A stretch of 64,000 bases of DNA. It comes from Mariannaea sp. PMI_226. Lineage: Eukaryota > Ascomycota > Sordariomycetes > Hypocreales > Nectriaceae. The translations under genes and the position numbers were made by a program. Numbering within the stretch: position 1 is the first letter of the stretch; each line of letters starts with the position of its first letter. The notes under the pieces are model-generated. The model saw only the letters and a list, made by a program, of their open reading frames with translations, was not told the DNA's origin and ran no database searches. Below are positions 37,134 to 47,300 of the stretch, piece by piece. The stretch spans positions 3,844,001 through 3,908,000 of the forward strand of contig JANFOG010000004.1 in the NCBI GenBank assembly GCA_024336345.1, in the 5' to 3' direction.

Positions 37134-38204
37134 ACTAATTTTTGTAACATAAGATATCAGTAGAAGGGCTTTACCGATATTTATACTAGAAAGATGGAAA
37201 ATTATGATTCAATAGCTAGTAACTAATAGCATAATTATCTATTCCATATATACAGTAAAATAATAGTACTTATATTTATAACGAAATAGACTATTAGTAT
37301 TGTTATTATATACAATAAATTGAAATATAGACTTAGATATAGCCAAGATGAATATTAAAAACCTATATTTCGTAGCTAAGGGCACGACACAGTAAGACAT
37401 GACACAGTAAGACACAGTAGAGCGGGATATAGCAGTATAAGATGCAGAACAAGACACACCAGAAAAGACACGTCAGAGCAAGACACGGCAAGCCAAGACA
37501 TGCAGGGTATGACATGTCAGAGCAAGATACGTCAGAGCAAGATACCGCCCAGGCCAAGAGACAGCAGAGCAAGAGACAGCAGAGCAAGACATAACAGAGC
37601 AACAAACAACAGAGCAAGACATAACAGAGCAACAAACAACAGAGCAAGACATAATAGAGCAAGACATCAGATTAGATAGGGCGGCGTGGTATATATGGGG
37701 CATGATGGATATGGAGAGATTCTGGGTAGGGTATAGATTTTCGGTCTGAGGCGGTAAGAGCCGTATAGACCGGCCTTTACGCTTGGCACCAGGTACCTTG
37801 GGCCCGTTGGGCCGACGTTGTTTCCGTTTTTTAATAGCCCAGGTGAGTGCATCTGATTATGTGTCGCAATAGTACTTTACGCTATCCTTAAAGTAGTAAG
37901 GCTATGTAACTACCTTGCTGATGTTCCCCAGACCTGTACTAGGGTGAGTGACGGCTTGTATTTGGGTAGGGGTACCGTAGCGAGTGGCAGCTACGGCTGC
38001 TACAAGTCACGTCTTGATACTGGCGGGACGGTAGATAATTTGGTCTCTTCCCTGGTACTACCGTCGACAAAGGTGAACTGAGGGGCAGCTATTGGGTACA
38101 AGTACACTGTCGGGGGCTGAGAGGGTTAATCGCCCGAGTTGTATTGCTGTACAACTGACGGATACTCACATGAAAAGCTTCAGCTATTCGATACACGGGT
38201 AATC
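37134..38204. promoter_or_regulatory. Shared divergent promoter of HR-PKS and O-methyltransferase
   Basis: A 1.07-kb region between two divergent cluster genes. It includes a satellite-like array at 37381-37673 (separate entry), close to the HR-PKS start. The half nearer the methyltransferase has several CGG/CCG-containing words (for example cggtctgaggcggtaagagccg at about 37741), the kind bound by Zn2Cys6 regulators, but I could not show a conserved spaced motif. No ORF here is credible. Confidence 0.5.
37381..37673 (-). repeat. CT-rich tandem array in the HR-PKS promoter
   Basis: On the minus strand (HR-PKS sense) this reads as degenerate 15-bp units such as gttatgtcttgctct and gacgtatcttgctct, most regular at about 37565-37665 and increasingly degenerate towards the gene. 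It starts about 250 bp upstream of the HR-PKS ATG. Its Cys-rich translations in several frames are by-products of the repeat. Confidence 0.75.
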
Positions 38205-39675
38205 ATGGATATTTTGGCGTCTGTCAAGCAACTTGCCCTCGCGGCCGATGATGCCAGCCGCGGGGCGATTATTGACCAACTAAACCACCTAGCGCGAGAG
38301 CTCGAGTCGCCGCAGGATTGCCTCCAACGACTGCTCTGCCAGGTATGCTGGGACACCACTATGCGACTATTCTCTCAACAGGAAACCAAGCTCATGTTAT
38401 TCTGGTGTAGTCAATTACTCTCTCAATTGTCCGCTCGGGCTGTGACCTCGGTGTCTTCAGCCATCTTGTCAACAGCGACAGGCCACTCTCGAGCGCGGAG
38501 CTCGCGGGGAGATCAGGCAGCTCGCCGCTGCTTCTGAGTACGTGCTGCATTTGCAGCAGATTCGAACTGTTGAGGGGGGATTGCTGACTTGGAGGTATAG
38601 GTCGTCTACTTCGATACCTAGCCTCAGCTGACGTTGTTGGAGAGATTGCGCCAGACAATTATACGGCGACGAACACGACACGGATACTCGCATCACCAGA
38701 CTCGCAGAGCACCGTGTACCACTTGTACGTCATCCCTTCGATACCACAGACAGACACACGCACAATTCTGTGAAGTGCCGCAGGCACCTGATCTCTTGGG
38801 ACTAACGGGTTCCAACGTTGACCAGATTCGATGTCGTGGTCCCCTGCGTCGTCGCCATGCCCGAGTTTCTCAAGGACCACGGCTTCGCCGACGTCAGCAG
38901 CGCCGCTGACTGTGCCTTCAACCGCGCCCACCGCACAGAGCAAAGCTTCTTCGAGTGGTTACCTACCCAGGTCGAGCAGTTTGCCCATTTCAACCGATTC
39001 ATGCGGGTGCAACGTGAGGGCATGGCAACCTGGCTCGATGTTTATCCGTTCCTCGAGGCCGCGTACGCTTCATCCTCTGCCGCATCATCATCATCCAACT
39101 TGTCCGAGAGCACTGCAGTTGCGACCGGACAACAGCGTGTCCTCTTTGTCGATGTCGGCGGTGGCGTCGGGCATCAGGCTGTCGCGCTGCGTCGCGCGCT
39201 ACCAGCAGACGTTGAGGGACGGATTGTCGTGCAGGACCAGGCGCCACTGATTGCGCAGGCGCTGCCGTGTAAGGGTGTGGAACAGACAGCACATGATTTC
39301 TTCACGCCGCAGCCTGTCGTGGGTGCACGGATTTATTACATGCGCAGCATTATGCACGACTGGGACGACGACGACGCGGTGCGGATTCTTGGACACCTGC
39401 GGGATGCCATGGTGGGAGAGGGCAAAGTAGAACCGGACGAGGAGAACGAGCCGCCCTCGTTGTTGTTGATTGACGACGTTGTACTGCCAGAGTCGGCGAC
39501 TCACTGGCACGCCGCGCAGATGGATGTCATCATGATGGCAGTGCTGGCGGCAAGAGAGAGGACCATGGCGCAGTGGGAGGCACTTCTCCCAAGAGCTGGG
39601 TTACAGATTCGAAGGGTGTTTCGATATATAGAGAGGTCGGGACATTCGGTTATTGAATGTGTCAGGGTGGATTGA
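38205..39675 (+). CDS. SAM-dependent O-methyltransferase (class II, plant-type fold)
   Basis: Four exons, 38205-38342, 38411-38537, 38601-38724 and 38826-39675, give 412 aa. Introns are 68, 63, 63 and 101 nt minus one: three in all, of 68, 63 and 101 nt. The splices restore the dimerisation/winged-helix part (SIVRSGCDLGVFSHL, PLSSAELAGRSG, RLLRYLASADVVGEIAP) and YHLFDVVVP ahead of the catalytic half. SAM motif I is VDVGGGVG (239-245) and the catalytic base is His307 in SIMHDWDDDD, where DDDD replaces the usual acidic run. Fungal members methylate phenolic hydroxyls of polyketides. Its divergent pairing with the HR-PKS and position between the two PKS genes make tailoring of the cluster product the likely role. 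Which hydroxyl is methylated cannot be read from sequence. Confidence 0.92.
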
Positions 39676-40090
39676 TGGAATGAACGCGCCATGTACTTGA
39701 TCTGGTATAGTCGATGACAGCCATTTGAAGTTGCTTGCACCAGACGTATATTTGGAGGGGCACAAAGCAGGCCCACAAGTGGTAATGCCTACATCGATGA
39801 AGAGCCGGCTGCCCAACCATAACATGGTCCTCATTTTACGCCTTCCAACATTGTACAATACAATTAGAAACAACCACTGTGAACCTACCTCAAACCTCTT
39901 TGAACGGCCTCGTCCTTGTGCTCAGAATGGTTCGGAGTGCTCTGGTTTTGTCACTTGGGGTCGGCCGCCTCGCCTTCTCATGTTTGTAACAGTGGGTAGT
40001 AAGGAGACCTAATACAGGTTTATAAGGCATTCTATCAGGTTGCCAAGTAGACTTGAGATGCCAAGTTGTTCAGTTTATTCACTTCTCCTG
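39676..40090. other. Intergenic between convergent cluster genes
   Basis: A 415-bp gap holding the 3' ends of the O-methyltransferase and the acyltransferase. No ORF of note and no obvious terminator motif. Confidence 0.4.
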
Positions 40091-41623
40091 CTAATCTTCA
40101 AACTCAAACTCCAACGTTTTAAATAGCTTGTAAATCATGTCCCAGGCTGGCTCTGATAATTCTCCAATCATCCAACATGCTGTGCCGTTGTAACTTCCAT
40201 AAGTAATAATTGTGTTTATTCCCAACGGAGCAGCTAGTTTGGTGAATACCAGGTCAACTGTCCCAAGCCCATTTCTCCTACATGCCGATACATCGCCCTG
40301 ACGAACAACAGCGGCGCTGAGATTGACTTCAATGCAATTGGAAAAGCAGGCCACGTTATTTACAATAACGGAATCCTCACCGTTTGTGTCGGCCACTGCT
40401 GTTATAGTCCCAGATGACCGAACTTCCGCGAGAACGCTAGAAATATGTTTTTTTATATGCTCGGGTATGACAAATTTCGCAAAGTGTTCGCGTTGCTCCT
40501 GAATTGTGGTTAGGATCGACCCCGCGGCGACCTCGTGGCATACGGTTTGCGGTGACCATAGAACCAAATTCTGACAGTAAACCCCATTCGATTCAGCGAG
40601 CTGTGGAATCAGAACCCTGCTGTTGAAGATGTGTACTAGTTTCAACGGTTGCGGTACGGGCTGAGCTCGTGCGATCTGTTGTAGAATAATGGCAATCAAC
40701 AGTTCATCGGATTGGCACAAGGATGATACATCTTCATTTGATGGATTATCCGCCGCCGCGTACTGCTGCAGCTTTGGAAAAATATCCAATGGAATACGGA
40801 GCACGCGATGCTCTAGATTCTGATTCGTCGTGCAGGCTGGCTGTGTCGATGCGAGCTTTGTTGGCATGCCAAGGGGCTCTAGATCGCGCTCGGGGTTCAT
40901 GTGTTGCGCGGCTAGTTGTGATAGAACATCATCCCTCGCACCTAGCATTGGCGGCACTTCATCCTCATGGCCATCCATGACCAGTTCGAAAGACTTTAGA
41001 AACCCTTGGATGCCAGAAACATCCCACGTGCAGTGGGAAAATGTTATGGCCAGGATGGTTGCGTCGTTGTACAAGATGACTTTAAATGCAAGTTGGGGTA
41101 CGTCTTTATCAACCAAGTCTTCCATTGTCTTGGGAAATCCAGAGGCGTAACCACAACCCGTTATTTCATCCAGAGGCGGGCTGAGTTCAACTCCGTTATT
41201 CGTACTCCGTGGAAAGTGGCGACCCAGGGAATGCTCGAAGACGCTGCAATTCTGGGTCTCGCAGGCGAATTGCATAGCAGGACGTTGATCAGTGTAGGTC
41301 TTGGGGACGTGAATCTCCAATCTTGTCGCTCTCCCATATCCGTTGCTTTTGGTCTCAGCGGTATCGCAGTCGCCCATTGGAGTCCTGAACCGTCCCCCGA
41401 GCTTCCTCCAGTCACCAATGTCCAGTACTGTCGCAAGTGACGTCTTTATCTTTGCGGGATCAAGGACGTCATTAAATCGGAGGAACATTGTCGGGATAAA
41501 GTATTGGAATTTAGCCCCATCAAAAAGATGTACTGGGTAAACATCGTCGTCTGCTTCACCTTGGTGAAACGTGCGGGTGGTTGTGCCATTGCAAGGCTCG
41601 GATACAGAAGTGACAATAGACAT
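40091..41623 (-). CDS. BAHD/Tri101-like acyltransferase
   Basis: Intronless, 510 aa. The chloramphenicol-acetyltransferase-like two-domain fold is indicated by the HxxxD catalytic motif HCTWD (His197, Asp201) and the preceding strand VILYNDATILAITFSH. The second-domain structural motif (DFGWG in plant BAHD enzymes) is not visible; the corresponding region reads ITYGSYNG, as is common in the fungal trichothecene 3-O-acetyltransferase group. Such enzymes move an acyl group from CoA to a hydroxyl. Sitting between the O-methyltransferase and the NR-PKS, it probably esterifies a hydroxyl of the polyketide. Donor acyl-CoA unknown. No signal peptide or membrane segment. Confidence 0.88.
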   Translation of the reverse strand: MSIVTSVSEPCNGTTTRTFHQGEADDDVYPVHLFDGAKFQYFIPTMFLRFNDVLDPAKIKTSLATVLDIGDWRKLGGRFRTPMGDCDTAETKSNGYGRATRLEIHVPKTYTDQRPAMQFACETQNCSVFEHSLGRHFPRSTNNGVELSPPLDEITGCGYASGFPKTMEDLVDKDVPQLAFKVILYNDATILAITFSHCTWDVSGIQGFLKSFELVMDGHEDEVPPMLGARDDVLSQLAAQHMNPERDLEPLGMPTKLASTQPACTTNQNLEHRVLRIPLDIFPKLQQYAAADNPSNEDVSSLCQSDELLIAIILQQIARAQPVPQPLKLVHIFNSRVLIPQLAESNGVYCQNLVLWSPQTVCHEVAAGSILTTIQEQREHFAKFVIPEHIKKHISSVLAEVRSSGTITAVADTNGEDSVIVNNVACFSNCIEVNLSAAVVRQGDVSACRRNGLGTVDLVFTKLAAPLGINTIITYGSYNGTACWMIGELSEPAWDMIYKLFKTLEFEFED

Positions 41624-42470
41624 GATAGGCTAGAACGAACCTCTTTGTGAACCTTGGTGTTTTATTGAATGGCTTAGCAGCGGATAAACAAGGACGGGTA
41701 GCAGGCTATTGCTTTTTAATCAGAAGTCATTGCGCCTAAAGCGTCAGGCAACATGTAGCACTTCTTATTACAAGGACCCAGCGCACTAGATTAACTACTG
41801 AGCCACGGCGACCAAAAGGTTAAGCGATGACAGCCGATAAGGCCGAATATCTCTAGTATCGGCTACATACCTCCGAGGTCCCTGACAGAACATGTAATAA
41901 TCCTTACTGGTTAGTATGGAAGATGGTTATTTCTAGCGATATAGTTATTTAGTGTCACTATCAAGATGAGACACGTTAGGCTTTCCAGTGGTCTAACAAT
42001 TACTACACAATGTCTTGCCATGCCTTGGCTTGCTATCGGTGTCAGACTATGCTGTGTCCTATAGTTACGTAATAGTGGCAAAAGTAGCCGTTAACTAAAA
42101 CTCACTCAATGCCGCCGCAATACCTATTCCGTTTTAGTTAATAGTAGGCACGATATAGCGGTATACTATGTATACAAGAAAATGTTGAATTCCACGCTTA
42201 TTTCATGTCTTAAAATATAACGCCGCCATGCTTATAATATTGTCTATATTATTTATTCTGATGTACTGTCTCATATGTTGATACCCAATACCTGATCGGG
42301 CTTGACCGCTGATCCTGGGACACGCAACTTCCCTGGGACACCACCGTACTTGCCCCGTCACTGTGTCTGGGTGTTCGAAACAAATGCAATCATCGCATAC
42401 TCTATAATTGAAAATATCTATATACAGAGGAAGGGGGATGCGGAGCTCTATTCTACAGCCGGGGTTGCAA
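41624..42470. other. Intergenic inside the PKS cluster
   Basis: AT-leaning sequence between the acyltransferase start and the 3' end of the decayed amidohydrolase. It would hold the acyltransferase promoter. No gene seen. Confidence 0.4.
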
Positions 42471-43302
42471 TCACTGGTAGTCGAATAGCTCGTTTGCGTG
42501 AACGTCATAAATCTCATAGATATTGTTCTCGTTAGACATCGCCGCTAAGCCTTCATTCATCATAGCTACTTGGCGCAACATGACAGGCTCCGGGGTGAAC
42601 GGATAATCGCGGCCATACAACAATCTTGATTCATCACAGATTCACAGAAGTCCATGAGTCTGATCCGGGAATGGGAAGCCAGCCAGGTCAAAGTAGAATC
42701 GTGCCTTGAACAGTTGCCTGACTTGAATCGAGTTCAAATGCGACTGGTTGAACAAAAACCCAAAGTTGCTGAACCGTTCCACTACAGCCGGTAGCGCGGC
42801 GCCGCAATGCGGAACTACGAACCTGATGTTAAGATTTCCTTGTGAGCTTTGGTTAGTACGGCAAAGCCGACAGTACCAAGCTCGTCGAGCGCATAGTCAA
42901 TTTCGGCCAGCGATCCCTTCACATCGGGGAGAGGAAGCGAGGCAAAAAATTCGAACCTCATCCGGTGCTGCGCACACACCTACACGATTTCTTGGTTGGT
43001 TTCCCTCGAAACTTTGCGAGCAAAGGCGTCATCATTTGGCTTCAGATGTGGGCCAGGCGAGGTACTGCTCAAAATCGACCGACTACTACCAACTTTGTCC
43101 ATATGGCCAAATTGGCCTCGACAGACCATTCCTAATCCTACAGTTGGTACCAAGTTTGGTGTTTAATGGGAGCAGCAGGGTTTCCTAATATCAAACGTAC
43201 AGGGACCTCAGGAATTCCATCTGAGTGGGTAAAGCCAGATTCCTGACAATACTTGTGACAACCAGGTGGTATAATATGACAATGTGAGTCGATTCTTTCC
43301 AT
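42471..43302 (-). pseudogene. Decayed amidohydrolase (ACMSD/6-MSA-decarboxylase-like)
   Basis: Starts at ATG 43302 with MERIDSHCHIIPPG, the metal-binding HxH entry of the amidohydrolase-2 decarboxylase family. A normal intron follows (donor GTACGT, acceptor ATTAG). A one-base loss after a WSVEANLA segment shifts the frame. SILSSTSPGPHLKPNDDAFA and then FFASLPLPDVKGSLAEIDYA continue in order. An internal deletion of roughly 50 or more residues follows AVLTKAHK. VVPHCGAALPAVVERF, then ICDESRLLYGRDYPFTPEP, end the family core, with a stop at 42471. Two in-frame stops (TAG before VCAQH, TGA before ICDESR) are each one C-to-T step from Gln and Arg codons, as RIP would produce. Intact relatives decarboxylate aromatic or muconate-type acids. 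Its place beside an NR-PKS suggests a lost decarboxylation step. Non-functional as read. Confidence 0.82.
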
Positions 43303-44338
43303 TTTATTCAACTTCAGTAAAGAATTTAAGAGGTATCCAGAAGCAAAAAAAAACATTCAGCATATCCTTAGATATTGGAGAATAAGAAATAGTCTAAGGG
43401 AAGGCTAGCGTCAAGGCATTTGACTTGATAGAACGTCGCTAGGGGCTACGTAGTGTCTAAACCCTCATTAATTCTGCCTATCTTCTCAAATATTAACAAT
43501 GAATTCCAGTTCTTCTTTACAAATCGGGCTGTATAATCCCTGGCGGTAAACTATAATCCGCTTTTATGTCTCATAATCCTCTGCTGCTGTGTCTTATCCT
43601 CTGTCGTGTCGTATCCTCTGTTGTGTTGTATCCTCTGTTGTGTCTTATAATCCTCTGTTGTGTTGTATCCTCTGTTGTGTTTTATAATCCTCTGTCGTAT
43701 TATATCCTCTATCATGTCTTATAATCCTCTGTCATATCGTACCCTCTATTGTATCATATCCTCTGTCGTGTCTTATAATCCTCTGTCGTGTCGTATCCTC
43801 TGTCGTGTCTTATAATCATCTGTCGTGTCATATCCTCTGTCATGTCTTATAATCCTCTGTCGTGTCGTATCCTCTGTCGTGTCGTATCCTCTGTCGTGTC
43901 GTATCCTCTGTCGTGTCTTATAATCCTCTACTGTATCGTACTATTTTTCATTATATTTTTTATTACCTTATGAATCAGAGACTTGTAACATAGGAAAACC
44001 GAGCTCTTTGTCCCTCTTTAGCGCAAGACATTCAGGACTGTTGAAAGTGCTAGCTTAAGCGGGGATTGTCTTCAGCCGCTACTGCAACACCGTCTATTTG
44101 ATAAGGGTGTAGTATCGAACCGACGAGTACACCGTATGTTTAGTCATCCTATAGACTAGCTTCACTACTGGCAACTGCATACTCCAATTGCGGTAGAAAC
44201 CGACCTTGATTATCCATGTTCCGTATACTGTAATAGAAAGCGTTCACAGGCGGCCACCAACTATAAACACATTCCCAACTTCAAGTCCGGCTTTCTATGA
44301 TAGAGTCTATTTTCCAAGCTTGACTCGTCTCTTCCAAA
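43303..44338 (+). promoter_or_regulatory. Upstream region of the NR-PKS
   Basis: One kilobase between the amidohydrolase pseudogene and the NR-PKS ATG. It contains a CT-rich tandem array at 43565-43945 and about 390 bp of ordinary sequence before the ATG at 44339. No coding signal. Confidence 0.5.
43565..43945 (+). repeat. CT-rich tandem array in the NR-PKS promoter
   Basis: Alternating 17-bp (tatcctctgtcgtgtcg) and 20-bp (tcttataatcctctgtcgtg) units, about 20 in all, with C/T transitions among copies. It lies about 395-775 bp upstream of the NR-PKS ATG and is CT-rich on the coding strand. It shares the 12-mer tgtcatgtctta with the coding-strand reading of the array upstream of the HR-PKS. 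Confidence 0.85.
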
Positions 44339-47300
44339 ATGGCGATACCTACATCTACAACGGGGAGAACGCTATTGCTCTTTGGGTCTCAAATCCCAAG
44401 AATAAGTGCAGATGCTATGAAAGAGCTTCGAAGAACAATATTTAGAGATTCCAAGCTTGAATTTCTCCTTGGTATATTGCAGCATCTGCCTACACGTTGG
44501 GACACAACGTGTCTGAACCATGCCCCTTTTGAATATCTTACTGATGCAAAGACACATCTACAGCAGCTCACGGAATTCTTTGAGACTGAAGCCGCAGATG
44601 TTCCTTTTAATATACTCTCTTGTAATTTGACACTGGCTCCCCTGACTGTTATACTTCACATGGTCGAGTATATGAGTCTCGGGCTGCAAGGCAATGTCCA
44701 GGGATTCTGCGTCGGCTTTTTGTCCGCTGCTGCTGTTGCGAGCTCACGAGATGTTTCCGAGTTAGAGCGGTGGGTGGCCGTTGCTGTCAACCTAGCAGTC
44801 TGTATTGGTGCGGTTATCGACCTGGATGAGCAACAACAGGCTCAAGGTAGTTCTGCGTTTTCGATTCGCTGGACATCCACTGCCACCAAGGAGCACTTGC
44901 AACGGACGATAGATGCTTTTCCTGGGGTATAACAAGTCTTTCTGCCGCTTGAACAACTCTCCGAGTTTCTAACCTACTTTTATAGGTGTATATGTCTTGC
45001 CTGACAGATGTCGATAGGGCTACGGTAACGGTGCCGGCGGACCAATCTGCAATCTTTCAACAGAGATTGGCAGACGGAGGGTTATCGGCTAACAAGATTG
45101 GAATATCTGGGCGATATCATCAATCGAGCCGGGAGTGCGCAGAGGTGGTGCGGCAGATCAAATCACTGTGTCTGCATAATAAGGCGCTGCAGTTCCCTGC
45201 CGCTGAGCAGCTGGTCCTACCGCTGCGGTCTACTTCCGACACCAACATCATAGCCAGGGGGTTGCTCCATGATGTGGCCTTGGACAGTATTTTGATGGAC
45301 GTTTGCCATTGGTATGAGACGGTGCAAGCGACAATCGATTCTTTCAACGGTCAACCAGTCAAAGTGATTCCGATTAGCAACGGGTTAAGCATAACTCCCC
45401 GCGCACTTAACATCGCCACGGCCGAGACGGAATCGCTCCGTCTGTCTTATCAAGACTTGCTTCAGATAGACTACTCACCGACGGAGAATAGAGCAACACC
45501 TCCGTCAACGGCAGCAGATGACATACCAGGACTCGAATTTACCCGGACTACATCGCCTGTTGCCGTAATTGGCATGGCTTGCCGTTTCGCGCAAGCCGAG
45601 TCCGTTGACCAGTTTTGGTCCTTGCTCAAGTCTGGTCGCAACACCGTGTCACCCGTGCCTGCAGGTCGATTCCGGACCGAGGATATATCTCGAAACCCAA
45701 AGGGCCCGTTTTGGGGCAACTTTATACAAGACCCTGACAAATTCGATCACCGTTTCTTCGGCATATCTGCCAGAATGGCTGCGTCGATGGATCCGCAGCA
45801 GAGAGTACTGTTACAGGTTGCTTATGAGGCTATCGAGTCTGCAGGGTATGCAGACGGACTCGAACAACCGAACCGGCCCGTAGGTTGCTATGTAGGCGCT
45901 GGATACGTCGAGTATGAGGACAATGTGGCGTCCGAGGATGCAACAGCGTTTTCTGCTACAGGCACGCTGCGAGCTTTCCTTAGTGGTAGAATAAGTCATC
46001 AGTTTGGGTGGACTGGGCCATCTGTTGTCGTTGATACTGCATGCTCGTCCTCTACAGTGGCGATTCACCATGCCTGCAAGGTAAGCTTCAAGGGCCGCGA
46101 TCATCATACTGGTCCGTAATGGGTTCATGGCTGACAAGGGTTTCATCTACAGGCCCTCGAGACTAACGACTGTTCCGTCGCCGTCGCTTGCGGCGTGAGC
46201 ATCATTACTAGTGCTACTCTTTACCAGAACCTGGCAGCCGCATCCTTTCTCAGCCCGACCGGCGCTTCAAGAGCATTCGATGCCGATGCAGACGGATACT
46301 GCCGAGGCGAGGGTGCTGGTGTACTTGTTTTGAAGCCGCTTGCCCAAGCACTGGCAAACAAAGACCGTATCTTGGGTACCATCATGGGGTCGGCTGTCAA
46401 CCAAAACATGAACGACGACTCAATAACTGTGCCAAACTCGAAATCACAGAGCGATCTCTATCACCGAGCCCTGACTACTGCGGGCGTACTGCCTTGCCAA
46501 GTCTCATATGTAGAAGCGCACGGGACGGGTATGTCGACACTAATTTTCACGCGAAATACAGTAGATTTCCTAACCGTGAATACTCGTAGGGACGCCCATT
46601 GGTGACCCAATCGAATACCACAGCATTCGTCAGACGTTCGGAAATCCGGATCGCGCCGATGAACTAATAATTGGGTCTGTGAAAGACGTCATCGGTCATA
46701 CAGAAGCGGCCTCTGGTATGGCTGGCGTTATCAAGACGCTGCTCATGATGCGGCATGCGACCATTCCCAGGCAACCCAACTTCCGCCGGCTCAGCCCAAG
46801 GATTACTGCGATAGCACATGAGAAGCTGTCGATTGCCACAAGAACACGCCCATGGCATGCTGGAGCACAACGGATTGCTCTGGTGAACAACTATGGCGCA
46901 GCTGGAAGCAATGCAGCCATTGTTCTACAAGAACATGACTCGCAGTCTGCCACTACTCTCCGCGATGCGCTACAAGATCTTGATGGCGCTGAGTACCCTT
47001 TTTTGATCTCAGCCAAGACACGGGAGAGCCTGCGTGCGTATAGCACCGCGCTAATTGCATTCATAGATCAAACCCCTTCTGTTAGGCTGCATGACGTGGC
47101 CTGCAACATGGCACGTAAACAGAACCAAACACTAGACCTCTTGTTAACCTGGACAGCAAAAAGTTTACTCGAGCTACGTGGCACGCTTGAAGCTATTGCA
47201 TCGGAAAGATTGGAACCTACTCAACAGTGTGCGGGCAGGAAGAGGTCGCTACCAGTGGTGATGTGCTTTGGTGGTCAGAATGGACAGAGCATTTACATGT

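Noticed and set aside
37363..37703. Two minus-strand Cys-rich ORFs that look like small secreted proteins
   Set aside because: They are translations of the CT-rich tandem array in different frames; the Cys/Ser pattern follows from the 15-bp unit.
39199..39510. Minus-strand ORFs within the O-methyltransferase
   Set aside because: Antisense shadows in a GC-rich exon; no independent signal.
43565..43945. Regularly spaced repeats resembling a CRISPR array
   Set aside because: The 17- and 20-bp units are contiguous with no unique spacers, and the genome is eukaryotic.
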